A stretch of DNA of 64,000 nt from Epinephelus fuscoguttatus (taxonomy: Eukaryota; Chordata; Actinopteri; Perciformes; Serranidae). The stretch covers positions 1,430,501 to 1,494,500 of the forward strand of contig NC_064767.1 in assembly GCF_011397635.1 (NCBI RefSeq). The letters run 5' to 3'. A program made the translations under genes and the position numbers. Of this stretch, positions 10,029-21,508 are shown piece by piece. Below the pieces are notes generated by a model. The model saw nothing but the letters and a program-made list of their open reading frames with translations, was not told where the DNA came from and made no database searches. Each line of letters opens with the position of its first letter. Position 1 is the stretch's first letter.

Positions 10029-13000
10029 CAAGATGGCACCCCCAGTGCGGACGCCTGTTATAGCAGCTCCTGCTCACCACTGAGCTTTTTTGTCAATTTC
10101 TTTCATTGAACTTTCTTTTTGAGTTTTCTTTCAGTTAGCTAACTGGCACTTATGTTCTGTTTTGTTATGGAAACGAAGACTGCTCTTTTGATAGTGGTCT
10201 TTCTCCCATTTTGCTATGAATATGATCGTGTGCGGCGTGCCGGCGCCCAGCGGTGCCTCCATTGTTTACACCCGGGACCAGCTGTTAGTGCAGAGTCACA
10301 CCGCGGTGCGGCCCAAGGACAGGCACGACATTCCCGGTGAGCTGCAGAGAAGGAATCGGGGATGTTGCGCCAGATTGCAGCGCCGACAACGGAGGAGACA
10401 GTACAAACCCGTCCTCCCGTCCGTTGTCATGGAGAACGTAAGATCGCTCCCCAACAAGATGGACGAGCTGTCGGCGCTGACTCACCATCAGACGGAGTAC
10501 CGGCAGAGCAGCGTGCTGGTGTTTACAGAGACATGGCTGAACACGGAAGTACCGGACACGATCGCCACGCTGGACGGATTCCAGCTGATCAGATACGACA
10601 GGACAGCGGACAGCGGTAAGAGGAAAGGAGGAAGCTGTGTTTGTGAATGATAGATGGTGTAACTCTGGGCACATCACTAACAAGGAACAGCATTGCTGCA
10701 GGAACATTGAGCTGCTGGCTGTTGGCATGAGACCATATTATCTACCCAGGGAGTTTTCTCATGTCATTATGGTAGCAGTGTATGTCCCCCCGTCTGCAAA
10801 GGCTGAGTCTGCTTGTGACATTCTCCACTCTGTTACAAGTAGGCTGCAAACACAGCACCCTCAGGCCCTCCTTCTGATCTCTGGGGACTTCAACCACGCC
10901 TGTCCATCCACCATCCTGGCCACCTTCACCCAGTATGTTTCCTGCCACACCAGAGACAATAAAACACTGGATTTATTTTATGCCAACACCAAGGAGGCAT
11001 ATCACTCATCCCCCTGCCCCCCCTGGGAAAAGCTGATCACAACCTGGTTCATCTTCTGCCTGTCTACAGACCTCTGGTGCAGATAGAACCAGCAAACACC
11101 CGCACTGTGAAAAGATGGTCTGAGGAGGCCCTGAAAGACTGCTTCGAGACCACTGTGTGGGAGGTACTCATTGATTCCCATGGAGAGGACATTGACAGTA
11201 TGACATCATGCATTACGGACTACATAAACTTCTGTGTGGAAAACACTGTACCCACCAGGACTGTACGCTGCTTCTCCAACACCAAACCCTGGATTACTCC
11301 AGAGTTAAAAGCTCTCCTGAAGGAGAAGCAGAGAGCTTTTAACTCTGGAAACAAGGAGGAGCTGAAGACCGTGCAGAAGGAGCTACGGAGAAACATCAGG
11401 CGGGGAAAGGAAGGATATAAAAAGAAGATGGAGGAACAGCTACAGCAGAGCGATGTCAGCGGAGTCTAGAGAGGTCTGAAAACCATCTCAGGACACAAAC
11501 AGCCAGACTCCCAGGCCAGAGGCGACCAGCAGTGGGTGAATGATCTGAATCTGTTCTTCAATAGATTTGATCAGTCTGCCCCTCCCCTGGCCCAGACATC
11601 ACGGCTGCAACCCCCCTCATCCTCACCTTCACCTTCCCCCCACCTACACTCCTGGCACACTGCTTCGACACCCCCCCCACCCCTGCTCCCCCGGACATCT
11701 CACCAGCCCCCACTCCTCCCTCCACCTCATCACCCCCACCCCCCAGCACACAGCCCCCCTGCTCCAGCTTGTCCTTCACTACCTGTCAGGTGAGAGATCA
11801 GCTGAGGAGGATAAAGACAAGGAAGGCTGCGGGTCCACACTGCATCAGCTCCAGGCTCCTGAAGTCCTGTGCAGACCAACTGTGCAGGATAGTTGAAACC
11901 ATCTTCAACCTGAGCCTGAGGCTGGGAAGAGTACCACAGCTGTGGAAGACATCCTGCATGGTACCTGTGCCCAAGACTCCACACCCCAAGGACTTCAGCA
12001 GCTTCAGACCGGTGGCATTAACATCACGCCGCATGAAGACTCTGGAGCGCCTGGTCCTGTCTCGTCTCCGCCCCACAGTAGGCCCTTCGATGGACCCGCT
12101 GCAGTTTGCCTACCAGCCTGGCATTGGGGTGGACAACGCCGTCATCTTCCTCCTGCATAGAGCTCTTTCTCACCTGGAGAAGCCTGGAAGCTCTGTGAGA
12201 ATCATGCTGGATCATCCTGGATCCTGGACTACCTCGCGGACCGGCCGCAGTATGTCAGGACTCAGGATTGTGTATTGGACTTGGTTGTCTGCAGTACGGG
12301 AGCCCCGCAGGGGACGGTGCTGGCACCGTTCCTCTTCACCCTCTACACTGCAGACTTTTCATACCACACCCCCACCTGTCATCTGCAGAAGTTCTCTGAC
12401 GACTCTGCCATAGTCGGCCTCATCACAGATGGGAACGACAGGGAGTACAGAGAACTGAACCAGGACTTTGTGGACTGGTGCCTGAGGAACCACCTTCAGA
12501 TCAACGTGGGGAAAACCAAAGAGCTGATGGTGGACTTCCGCAGGCGCAGACTCCTCCCCTCAACACCGGTGAACACCCAGGGAAAGGACATTGAGATGGT
12601 GACATCTTATAAGTACCTGGGTGTTCATCTTAATAAACTGGACTGGACTAATCACATAACAGCACTGTACAGGAAAGGCCAAAGCAGACTCTACCTGCTG
12701 AGGCGGCTCAGGTCTTTTGGAGTGCAGGGGGCGCTCCTGAAGACCTTCTTTGACACTGTGGTGGCATCAGCCATCTTTTACGGAGTGGTCTGCTGGGGCA
12801 GCAGTGTCTCGGCTGCAGATAGGAAGAGACTGGACAAGCTGATCAAGAAGGCCAGCTCTGTCCTGGGATGCTCTCTGGACTCTGTGCAGGTGGAGGGAGA
12901 AAGGAGGATGACAGCCAAGCTGTCATCTCTGAGGACTAATGACTCCCATCCTCTGCAGGAGGAGATAAAAGCTCTGGAGAGCTCCTTCAGCGATAGACTG

Positions 13001-13391
13001 ATTCACCCAAAGTGTGTGAAGGAACGCTATCGCAGGTCCTTCCCACCTGTCAGGCTACATAACCAGCACTGCTCACAGTAGACTGCACCATGGACACTTT
13101 ATGGACACCACAGCAGTCTGCTGTTTTTGCACATACAATCACTTGCACCTTATCCACTGGTCTTTTTCATTCACTGCTGCTCATTATTATCCACTTCCTA
13201 TTATTATTATTATTATTATTATTATTTATCGCTGTCTCTTGTATTTTTTGTACTTATTTGCATGCCTAGTTATTTAAGTTTTTTAAGTTTAAATTTGAAA
13301 TCTTTAATCTGACTTTCTCCTTGACTGCTGTAACACTGGAATTTCTCAATTATGGGATCAATAAAGATGTATCTTATCTTATCTTATCTTA
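10029..13391 (+). mobile_element. Rex1-like (CR1-superfamily) LINE, near full length (copy B)
   Basis: A single-ORF non-LTR retrotransposon runs from AAGATGGCACCCCCAGTGCGG to an ATCTT tandem tail at about 13,375-13,391. It contains endonuclease and reverse transcriptase homologous to the element at 24.5-28.2 kb. The 3' UTR has a TTATTA microsatellite (13,199-13,225). It interrupts the duplicated NLR 3'-flank block. Family assignment to Rex1/Babar is by motif and tail style and is not certain. Confidence 0.8.
10152..13081 (+). pseudogene. endonuclease-reverse transcriptase ORF of Rex1-like copy B (broken)
   Basis: In order: a hydrophobic start (METKTALLIVVFLPFC from 10,167), IVYTRDQL, a basic stretch, then the endonuclease (NVRSLPNKMDEL, FTETWLNT, SGDFNHA), a linker with a proline-rich tract (about 11,580-11,780), and the reverse transcriptase (RKAAGPHCISSRLL, FRPVALTS, PLQFAYQPG, TGAPQGTVLAPFLF, KFSDDSAIVG, GKTKELMVDFRR, KYLGVHL). 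At least four frameshifts and a stop near 11,469 separate the frames, and the RT palm core is partly deleted near 12,215-12,240. The product would copy LINE RNA into DNA at a nick. This copy is inactive. Confidence 0.85.
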
Positions 13392-13429
13392 AAGTTGAGT
13401 TGAGTTGAGTACAATCTTCATACTGTACA

Positions 13430-14397
13430 TACATACAGCTGCGACATAAATGTGTAGAGTTTTACATGTTTTGGAATCATCTTTAGAATGTTGCTGTACA
13501 GATGTCACAATGTCCTTGAAAGACTCATGTCACATATTGATCTAGAAAATGAATGAGCTATTAACTTGTGCTTTTATCAATTTGTGGTGCATTCTCAATC
13601 CAAAACAAGTGTTGCACATAAGGTGAACCACACTGCTGAAATTCCACAAGATAAAAGTAGTCCAGTAATATTTTTCCTGTGATTGAGACATGAGTATTTC
13701 CATAAAAAACAATGTAATTTAAAATCAATCATCCTTGCCACAGTGACAGCAAAATGGTCCAACAGTTCAAACCTCTCCTCCCATTCTAAATCTTCAGCTG
13801 TCTGTGTTCTACCTTCCTGCTTTAAAATGCTAAGGAGAAGACTTGTCCAACACAAAACTGCAGAAGAAAATGAACACAACCACGTAGTGACTCTAAGCTG
13901 ACACAAGCTAATAGGTCACGCTGTGCTTCCTGACAAAAAGCTTGGGTACCTCTAATACACCTAAAAAAATGGAATCGATCATAGAACAAACCTTTTTTCA
14001 ATAGATTTCTCATCTTTCAACAAATCAACTGTCGCAGGTCTGAAACCTGCTTGTCCTTTCCATGAGGCTATAAAAACACTGAAAACAACTTGTTGGACCT
14101 CCGATACTGTACTGAGCATTAAAGATGTATTCTACATTCTGTGCACATCTAAAAGAGATTTACATACCAGGATAATGTTAATCTCTGCTGCATATATTTG
14201 TGGTTGGTAGTATTTCCTTTTGGAAACAATACAGGAAAGCATTTAGCTTTGTTGGAAGTTTCTGGCAGCAGTTTCACAGGGCTTTTCCCCTCTGCTGGAG
14301 CCAGATTCATTGTCCTATCAAAAAATACTGATCTTACACTTCCTTACCAAGATCAACAGGCATCAAATATGCCTTGAAACATGCAATGAGTAATGAC
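13430..14397. repeat. duplicated non-coding segment paralogous to 2973-4135
   Basis: Interrupted similarity to 2973-4135, ending next to a GPCR relic as in the other copy. No credible coding frame was seen. Confidence 0.65.
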
Positions 14398-14450
14398 ACA
14401 CAGAGGCCAGAACCTTGTCTATACTCCGTTTCCTCATGAAAACATGTGTC
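14398..14450 (-). pseudogene. GPCR relic (end of TM7 / helix 8)
   Basis: Minus-strand translation HVFMRKRSIDKVLASVC matches YVFMKKGAIDKLLASVC of the intact GPCR near 51,770-51,800. Only this exon fragment is recognisable. It is a second decayed paralogue of the receptor. Confidence 0.7.
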
Positions 14451-15338
14451 TTTCTGTAGTTTTGTGTCTTGATTGTATTGTGTCTCGCTGTGGCAATTCT
14501 GTCTTTTTGAGATAATTTGTTTCTCCTTGAAGTAATGTTTTGTCTTTTGTGGTTATTTTGTGTTACTTTGTGTCTCTTTGCAGTTCAAGGAGAAGGTCAG
14601 GGAGCCTCTTGAAACCTTGGGCCCCTGGGTGTGTGCCCAGTTGGGCCTTTCAGTAATCCATCAATGAGTACACAGTACAACCTCACAGAGACCACTAGAT
14701 ATATTAACTTATATATGGCTACATGAATAAACCGAAAACAGAGGGTGCTACAAGAATATGTATTAGATAGTAATTTAAGATAGTAGTACACAAGAAACTT
14801 TCAGCAACTCCAATCTTGGACTAAAACATATGAACAGATTCACATGAAAGGCTGAAAGAGACTAAAGCAGAGGTTAGTTAAATTAGCCAACAACAATAAG
14901 ATCCCTCACCTTCCATCTGTAAAGAGACTAAAGCTGTCAGATAAATGTAGTACAGTAAAAGTACAACATGTTCCTCTGAGATGTAGTGCAGTAAAAGTAT
15001 CAAGTAAATGACTCACTGGAACACAGACAGGAAGTGCAACACTTTATTCTGAAAGGATTCACAGGAAAGGCTAGTATGCAGTTGTGTGTATGAATATGAA
15101 CAGTGTTTTATGGAGAGAGCTGCAGTTACTCACTCTGACCACTGGAGGAAAACTTTGGAGGGAGAATGAAGAGAAATTAAAAGTTTACACAAAAGTCATC
15201 AATAAAAACAGTCGAGCAGAAAACGAATCATCTGTGGAGTCCAGAGTGTTTTCTTTAGCGCCACCCTCAGGACAAACTCACATCCTACACACATTCTGTA
15301 CATGATAAAGTTTCTCAAACAGGAGGAGACTCTCCCTC
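14451..15338. other. NLR 3' untranslated and flanking region
   Basis: No coding feature. From 15,005 the sequence is nearly identical to the 3' flank of the second NLR copy (42,890-43,267). An ACATGTTCCTCTGAGAT block at about 14,960 recurs at 1520. Confidence 0.6.
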
Positions 15339-15871
15339 CTACAGAGAACACAGAGACACTGAGGAACCAGGTGACAGGAGCCCAAACCCAGGATAAAGAG
15401 GTTCAGTGAATGTGGTGTTGAAGGTGTGGAGGTGGATCAGTGTGTCAGAGGAGACTCTGAAGAAGGACAGAGTGCCAGCAGGACAGTCCACATACACTGC
15501 TACTCTACCAGAGGAGGAGGAGGAGGAGGAGGAAGATGTTACTGTATTATTGTACCAGACAAAGTAACCACCATCAAAGCGGTTTAGACACCAGGACTGA
15601 TCATTCCTTCCAAACCCACAGTCATCACTCTCTCCTCTCCTCCTGATTCCTCTGTAACTCACTGATACATAAACATCTCCTCTCCACTCGACCTCCCAGT
15701 AACAGCGACCAGTCAGACCAGTTCTACACAGCAGCTGAGGCCAGTGGTCAAATCTGTCTGGATGATCAGGATATGACTGATCCTCCTCCACACGTGTCAC
15801 CTTCCTGTTGTTGTCAGACAGTTTGAGGTGTCTGTTCACTGTGTTTGTGTCGATTGTGAGTTCACAGGAAT
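15339..15871 (-). CDS. NLR gene 1: terminal B30.2 (PRY-SPRY) exon
   Basis: A 533-bp last exon after the acceptor CTCCATCAG, starting within Tyr and reading SCELTIDTNTVNRHLKLSD, then PRY (LSDNNRKVTRVEEDQSYPD, HPDRFDHWPQ), then SPRY (GRCYWEVEW, VSVSYRGI, CGFGRNDQSW, AVYVDCPAGTLSFF, EPLYPGF). It ends LCSL and a TAG stop. B30.2 domains bind protein or other ligands, and in fish NLR-C proteins this one is the C-terminal module. A run of nine serines (TCC repeats) sits in the loop just before GRVAVYVDC. The frame is intact. Confidence 0.92.
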
Positions 15872-15991
15872 CTGATGGAGAGAAGAAGACACAATACAGC
15901 TGCAGTTATTCATCTATCATCACTCTGATGATGACATCAGAGATTTGAATGAGTGATGTCACAGTTTGAAGATCAAATGAAAAACACTTAC

Positions 15992-16038
15992 ACTTCCTCA
16001 GACCTGGTCTCAACCATCGGACTCCAGCAGGCTCCACC
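15992..16038 (-). CDS. NLR gene 1: 47-bp linker exon
   Basis: A short exon with acceptor CTTTCAG and donor GTAAGTG, coding for VEPAGVRWLRPGLRK. It joins the last LRR exon to the B30.2 exon. This linker is the usual one in fish NLR-C genes. Phases fit both neighbours (1 nt + 15 codons + 1 nt). Confidence 0.9.
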
Positions 16039-16354
16039 CTGAAAGGAGGAGGGGGGTCAGAGCAGCACTTCCTCTTTCACCATGGAAACATGGACATTAC
16101 ATCACTCATACACACAGCTTTGTTATTGTCTCCACATGGACTGACATGTTCATCACTTATTATTAATCAGCTGATATTGTTTTAGTTCAGTGTACCTGAG
16201 CAGGTGGTGTTTCAACAGTTTACTGTGGGTTCATCACCACCACACAACACTTGACCATTACAGTCAGCTGATCCATTGTCAATATACAAGTATTGATTAT
16301 TGGAGCTTTGAAACCACCTGTTTTACTCCTGATGAGTGACCTCCTTTGTTTTTG

Positions 16355-16790
16355 TCACAATGACATGTCTACATGTTCTCTGTGACTTTTCTGGTGTTCC
16401 CCTTTTTTCCCTGTTTTTTTGTTTGACACATCTATATTGCCTACACCTTTCACACCCTCTGCTGTTTACATATTTGTGTCAAACAGAATGCCAATCTCAC
16501 TTGTATATAATTGAGATTGATTAGTTGTTTGTCAGACCCTGAAGAAGACTTTGGTCGATACGTGTAGGTCTGTCTTGTTACCTTTGCTCAAATAAAAGTT
16601 ACTTTATATATTTTTACCTGAAGACGGAGTGCCTCAGCTTTTTTATTTGGTTCTTTGCATTTTTTACAAACAGCAAGACTTCCTTGGTTTTTTGTTCAGT
16701 ATCAATTCACCTACTTCACTGAAGAGCACCTGCAGAGTCAGAACCTTGTTTATCCAAGCAGCGCTTCCTTCTTTCTTTCTTTTTCAATGT
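16355..16790. other. intron segment unique to NLR copy 1
   Basis: Homology to the second NLR copy stops at about 16,345 and resumes at about 16,790, so this stretch is an insertion or replacement. It contains AATAAAAGTTAC downstream of CCTGAAGAAGACTTTGGTCG, a layout seen at the 3' ends of some retroelements. I cannot name the family. Confidence 0.4.
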
Positions 16791-16959
16791 GGGACACAAA
16801 CAGTTTGATGAGTCAGTGTTTATCAGCTGTGGTTGTTTGAGGTCAGCTTGGTGTGTCAGGGTCATATGAGCCAGGCTGACAGTGTGACAGAGACAAAGTT
16901 TCCAGCTCTACCTCCTCTATCAGACTGAGTGTGTGTGGCTGCAGCAGGCCTCTTCATAC

Positions 16960-17133
16960 CTGAGAGTGTCCAGTCTCCAGTGTGGATCCTTCAGTCCAGC
17001 CGACAGCAGCTTCACCCCTGAGTCTCCTGGATGATTGTAGCTCAGGTCCAGCTCTCTCAGATGGGAGGGGTTGGAGCTCAGAGCTGAGGCCAGAGAAGCA
17101 CAGCCTTCCTCTGTGATCAGACAGCCTGACAGA
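16960..17133 (-). CDS. NLR gene 1: LRR exon 2 (174 bp)
   Basis: Exactly 174 bp, acceptor TTTGCAG and donor GTATGAAG, coding [20 protein letters not shown], then [20 protein letters not shown] and ending HWRLDTLR. This is the ribonuclease-inhibitor type leucine-rich repeat. Exon phase 2-2 allows copies to be added or lost without breaking the frame. Intact, and near identical to 46,230-46,403. Confidence 0.92.
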
Positions 17134-17497
17134 CTGCAAACACACAAAACAACACACATGTCACATAATGTGAGGGTGGGTACCACAGTCCTGCCATATT
17201 GTCGCCTACTGTGGGGTTACATCAACATTATTACTGACTTTGTTCTAGTCCCAACCAAACACCCACTAATGTCCACCAACTATCTGACAACATTACTGAT
17301 TCCTCTCTGATATTTCAAGTTCCAACAACAGAGAAAAAAACAAGATAAAACATGTTGATGGAAAGAGACTGAAACACAAAACACAACTGGTTTGAAATCA
17401 TATCAGCAGAGACAATCCTGTGATGGTTATGAGTTTATCAACTAATGTAAATCAGGATTTAAGTGGCCATCAGTTGAACATGTTGATGAATCCTGAC

Positions 17498-17671
17498 CTG
17501 AGAGTTTCCAGTGTACAGTGTGAACTCTTCAGTCCATCAGACAGAAGCTTCACTCCTGAATCCTTCAGGTGGTTGTTACTCAGGTCCAGGTGTCTCAGAC
17601 TGGAAGACTGGGAGCTGAGAACTGAGGACAGAGCTTCACAGCTTCTCTCTGAGAGGTTACAACCACTCAGC
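17498..17671 (-). CDS. NLR gene 1: LRR exon 1 (174 bp)
   Basis: Exactly 174 bp, acceptor TTGATAG, donor GTCAGG, coding [20 protein letters not shown], then [20 protein letters not shown] and ending HCTLETLR. Ribonuclease-inhibitor type LRR, phase 2-2. It joins the end of the NACHT exon (NKAL) in frame. Only two LRR exons are present in this gene, a short array for the family. Confidence 0.92.
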
Positions 17672-17762
17672 CTATCAACAATAGAGAAAAAAAAGCAATA
17701 AATTGAAAAGACAACAGAGTATTTAAGTTATGATATATGAATCCAACTGTCTCTGTACTTAC

Positions 17763-19564
17763 AGAGCTTTGTTGGAGGCTTTGACCACTGGCAGCAGCCT
17801 CAGAAGAGCCTCCTCTGAAGCAGAGTATTTCTTCAGGTCAAACACGTCCAGATCTTCTTCTGATGACAGTAAGATGAAGACCAGAGCTGACCACTGAGCA
17901 GGAGACAGTTTATATGTGGAGAGACTTTCTGAACTCAGGGACTGTTGGATCTCCTTCACTAGAGAACGATCATTCAGTTCATTCAGACAGTGGAACAGAT
18001 TGATGCTTCTCTCTGCAGACAGATCCTCGTTGATCTTCTTCTTGATGCACTGGACTGTTTCCTGATTGGTCTGTGAGCTACTTTCTGTCTGTCTCAGCAG
18101 ACCTTGAAGGTGTCTCTGATTGGTCTGCAGTGAGAGACCCAGGAGGAAGCGGAGGAACAAGTCCAGGTGTCCATTTGGACTCTGTAAGGCCTTGTCCACA
18201 GCACTCTGGTGGAGATACTTCAGATTCTGTTTGTCTCTGAAGACTTTAGACCTTTGGGATGTTGTTTGTTGTTCTTCCATCAGATTGACTCCAGAGTTGA
18301 TGAAGGTCAGATGGACATGAAGAGCAGCCAGAAACTCCTGAACACTCAGATGGACGAAGCAGAACACCTTGTCCTGGTACAGTCCTCTCTCCTCTTTAAA
18401 GATCTGTGTGAACACTCCTGAGTACACTGATGCTGCTCCGATATCGATGCCACACTCTGTCAGGTCTGATTCATAGAAGATCAGGTTGCCTTTCTGCAGC
18501 TGATCAAAAGCCAGTTTTCCCAGAGACTCAATCATCTTCCTGCTCTCTGGACTCCAGTGATGATCTGTCTCAGCTCTTCCATCATACTTGATGTTCTTCA
18601 CTTTGGTCTGAACCACCAGGAAGTGGATGTACATCTCAGTCAGGGTCTTGGGCAGCTCTCCTTCCTCTCTGGTCTTCATCACATCCTCCAGAACTGTAGC
18701 AGTGATCCAGCAGAAGACTGGGATGTGGCACATGATGTGGAGGCTTCGTGATGTCTTGATGTGGGAGATGATTCTGCTGGCCTGCTCCTCATCTCTGAAT
18801 CTCTTCCTGAAGTACTCCTCCTTCTGTGGGTCAGTGAACCCTCTGACCTCTGTCACCATGTCAACACAGTCAGGAGGGATCTGATTGGCTGCTGCAGGTC
18901 GTGGTTATCCAGAGGCGAGCAGAGGGAAGCAGTTTCCCCCTGATGAGGTTTGTCAGCAGCACATCCACTGAGGTGGACTCTGTAACATCAGTCAGGATCT
19001 CATTGTTGTGGAAGTCCAGAGGAAGTCGACACTCATCCAGACCGTCAAAGATGAACACAACCTGGAACTCTTCAAACCTGCAGATTCCTGCTTCTTTGGT
19101 TTCAGTAAAGAAGTGATGAACAAGTTCCACCAAGCTGTACTTTTTCTCTTTCAGCACATTCAGCTCTCTGAAAGTGAATGGAAATGTGAACAGTATGTCC
19201 TGGTTGGCTTTGTCTTCAGCCCAGTCCAGAGTGAACTTCTGTGTTAAGACTGTTTTCCCAATGCCAGCCACTCCCTTTGTCATCACTGTTCTGATTGGTT
19301 CATCTCTTCCAGGTGAGGCTTTAAAGATGTCTTCTTGTCTGATGGTTGTTTCTGGTCTGTGTGGTTTCCTGGATGCTGTTTCAATCTGTCTGACCTCATG
19401 TTCATCATTGACCTCTGCAGTCCCTCCCTCTGTGATGTAGAGCTCTGTGTAGATCTGATTCAGAAGGGTTGGGTTTCCTGCTTTAGTGATCCCCTCAAAC
19501 ACACACTGGAACTTCTTCTGCAGGTTAGATTTCAGTTTACGCTGACAGACTGCAGCACGACTTC
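17763..19564 (-). pseudogene. NLR gene 1: FISNA-NACHT exon with 2-bp frameshift
   Basis: A large exon of 1,802 bp. N-terminal FISNA block ([45 protein letters not shown]), then NACHT with Walker A GVAGIGKT, Walker [12 protein letters not shown] and the sensor region ending RLWITT. Near 18,901 the frame is lost: the expected Arg-Pro after ITT is replaced, and the continuation ([20 protein letters not shown] through winged-helix and HD2 regions to VVKASNKAL) is in another frame. Restoring two bases would make the exon 1,804 bp and fit the phases of both neighbours. NACHT is the NTP-driven oligomerisation module. Either a real lesion or a sequence error. Confidence 0.9.
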
Positions 19565-19723
19565 CTGAATGAACACAACAAAGAAGATCAGTAAGACAAA
19601 GAAAATATTTCAACATGTCATTTCCTCAAAGAATGAGTATATGAATATATTTTGGTCCGTCTCTTGAGACATTAGTAAACCCCATTTATCCATCATGTTA
19701 AATCTTTATAGAAATCCTCTTAC

Positions 19724-19952
19724 TGCTCTGCAGACAGTCAGCCAGCTCCTCCTGCTTCATTCTCCTCAGGAAGTTCAGTGTGATCTTCAGAAATGCCTCT
19801 CTGCTGCTCCTCCTCTGCTCTTCATCCTCACCATCCAACCCCTCCCCATCCTCCCTCTGACTCTCTAAGCATTCTGGGTAATCTGAACTCAGAACCTTCT
19901 GGATCTTCTTCAGCTCGTTCTTCACAAAAGTGAGGATGTTCTCCTCCAGCAG
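19724..19952 (-). CDS. NLR gene 1: pre-FISNA exon (229 bp)
   Basis: Acceptor TTCCAG, donor GTAAGAGG, coding LLEENILTFVKNELKKIQKV, an acidic stretch (EDGEGLDGEDEE), then REAFLKITLNFLRRMKQEEL and ADCLQSS. This helical exon is characteristic of fish NLRC3/NLRP12-like proteins, between the variable N-terminus and FISNA. Starts phase 0, leaves one base, which the next exon completes to Arg. Confidence 0.88.
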
Positions 19953-20095
19953 CTGGAACAGAATATTATATGAATGACACACTCAAACATCAGATCCATG
20001 TTGGACACACTGACAATCCACTGGTGTAAAAAGTGCAGCATGGAGATGATTGTGAACAGAATAGATGTCAAAGTAGTTGTTGTACATGTACAGAC

Positions 20096-20174
20096 CATAA
20101 ATATGGAGTCCAGGTGTGTTTGATGCTGCTGGGCAGACTGAGCACTGGGAACCTCTGAGCTCTCCTGGTCCACT
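20096..20174 (-). CDS. NLR gene 1: 79-bp exon
   Basis: Acceptor CCTCCACAG, donor GTCTGTAC, coding VDQESSEVPSAQSAQQHQTH and then LDSIFM. A conserved small exon of fish NLR-C genes linking the repeated N-terminal exons to the pre-FISNA exon. One base completes the preceding codon and the exon ends on a codon boundary. Confidence 0.85.
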
Positions 20175-20414
20175 CTGTGGAGGAATCATCAACAGTGAGC
20201 TCACATGATGTTTGCACCAGGAGACTGTAGAACTTATATCATTTACAAAAACACACACAGACCAGTTAGTTAAAGACGTGTTCTGTCATGATTGATCAGA
20301 ATGAAAACCAGATGTAAACAACACTGTAAATGATGGACACCTGATTCTGTGTCTCATGACTGAGGATCACAACAGTTAGTTCATCTGTTTCAGTCAAAAG
20401 TTTTATTCACTTAC

Positions 20415-20528
20415 AGTGGGTCAGAAGAAGGACGTCCATCTTTGAAGTCAATCAGACGACCCATAGACCGATCACTCTTCATGGACACACAGCTGGGTAC
20501 AGGGGACTTTTCTCTCTGCTGCTGGAAA
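20415..20528 (-). CDS. NLR gene 1: 114-bp N-terminal repeat exon, copy 1
   Basis: Exactly 114 bp, acceptor CTATCAG, donor GTAAGTG, coding FQQQREKSPVPSCVSMKSDR then SMGRLIDFKDGRPSSDP. The SPVPSCVSMKSDRSM motif is a hallmark of fish NLR-C N-termini. Phase 2-2, so it can be spliced in series with its copies at 29,638 and 30,658. Function of the repeat peptide is unknown. Confidence 0.88.
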
Positions 20529-20989
20529 CTGATAGAAACACTGACATTTACTGAACATACAAGATTTCTGTGTCTGATTTCAAAGGTTTTATTGGACAGT
20601 AAAAGTTATTTTATTTGCCATTCTATCATGTCTTTGAGACAAGTCTTGTTTGTCATTGTCAAATGTCAAGTCTGCCAATTATATTCTTGAATAACAGATT
20701 CATGTACAAATGTACAAATGTGCTAAGACGAATCACTGTTGACCTGCCACAGCACTTGACACCTAGGTTTGGTTTGGGCCACGGCACACCTGGGAGTAGG
20801 GTCAGTTTCTGTCAGTGATAAACCTTTGTCTTGGTCATTTGTGGGTGAGTCCTGCACTAATTTCCCTGACTGTGGTTGTGATCTGCAATCTGGGACTTTG
20901 GCTTTAATCAGAGGGTGTTTCTAAAAAACCAAAGCCCAGTTACCACCAAAGGCTGAGACACATATGGGTGACCCTCCAACAGCAAACTC

Positions 20990-21260
20990 TTAAAAGCCTC
21001 CAGACCTCTACAAGTGGTCCCCAAACTTCTGTAGTTAGTGCATAGACCTCTGTAGCTAGTTCCCAAGCACCTACTGCAAGTCTCCATAGCTTTACAATTT
21101 GTTAACAGAGCTCTGAAAGTAGTCCCAATGCTCTGTAGCATGTCCCTACACCTCTGCATCTAATTTTTAGTGTTCTGAAATTACTCCCCATACCACCACA
21201 GCTAGTCCCCAAGCCTCTGCACCTCTTCTCCTGTCCTTTGCAGCCAGTCCCCCGGACCAT
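20990..21260. repeat. degenerate minisatellite (TAGTCCCCA motif)
   Basis: Imperfect repeats of roughly 25-30 bp containing AGTCCCCAA or a close variant and CCTCTGTAG recur through this stretch. The same array is found at 30,225-30,490 in the next repeat unit, and a few copies lie at 29,535-29,575. Confidence 0.65.
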
Positions 21261-21508
21261 TACATTGGGTACATTGAGTCACTGACTGACGTGCTGACGT
21301 ATTGCGGTAAGTGAGTTGTGTCATTTCAGGTGTTTCTGTGACAGCATCTCTGTACTGCTCCAGTGAATTATACTAGCCAGCTTTCTGCTTTCTCACTTCA
21401 GTTGCTTTAACATCTACTTCAAGTCTTAACCCACACTAGTTCTGTCTAAGCACTTATAGCGCTCCTCCTTTTTACGACTTCCCTGCTAATCTCTTAGCTG
21501 TTGTTTGC

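Larger units (their letters stand above)
20390..21274. repeat. tandem exon-bearing repeat unit 1
   Basis: About 0.9 kb of exon plus intron DNA repeated at 29,480-30,495 and partly at 30,496-31,006. Interrupted at 21,274 by L2 copy A. Includes a degenerate minisatellite at about 20,990-21,260 based on CTAGTCCCCAAGC. Confidence 0.85.

Noticed and set aside
11558-11793. Proline-rich frame as an independent gene
   Set aside because: It is the linker between endonuclease and RT of the Rex1-like ORF, with a counterpart at 26,150-26,300.
13595-13906. 103-codon minus-strand frame near the second GPCR relic
   Set aside because: Does not align with the receptor and lies in non-coding DNA paralogous to 2973-4135, where the frame is not kept.
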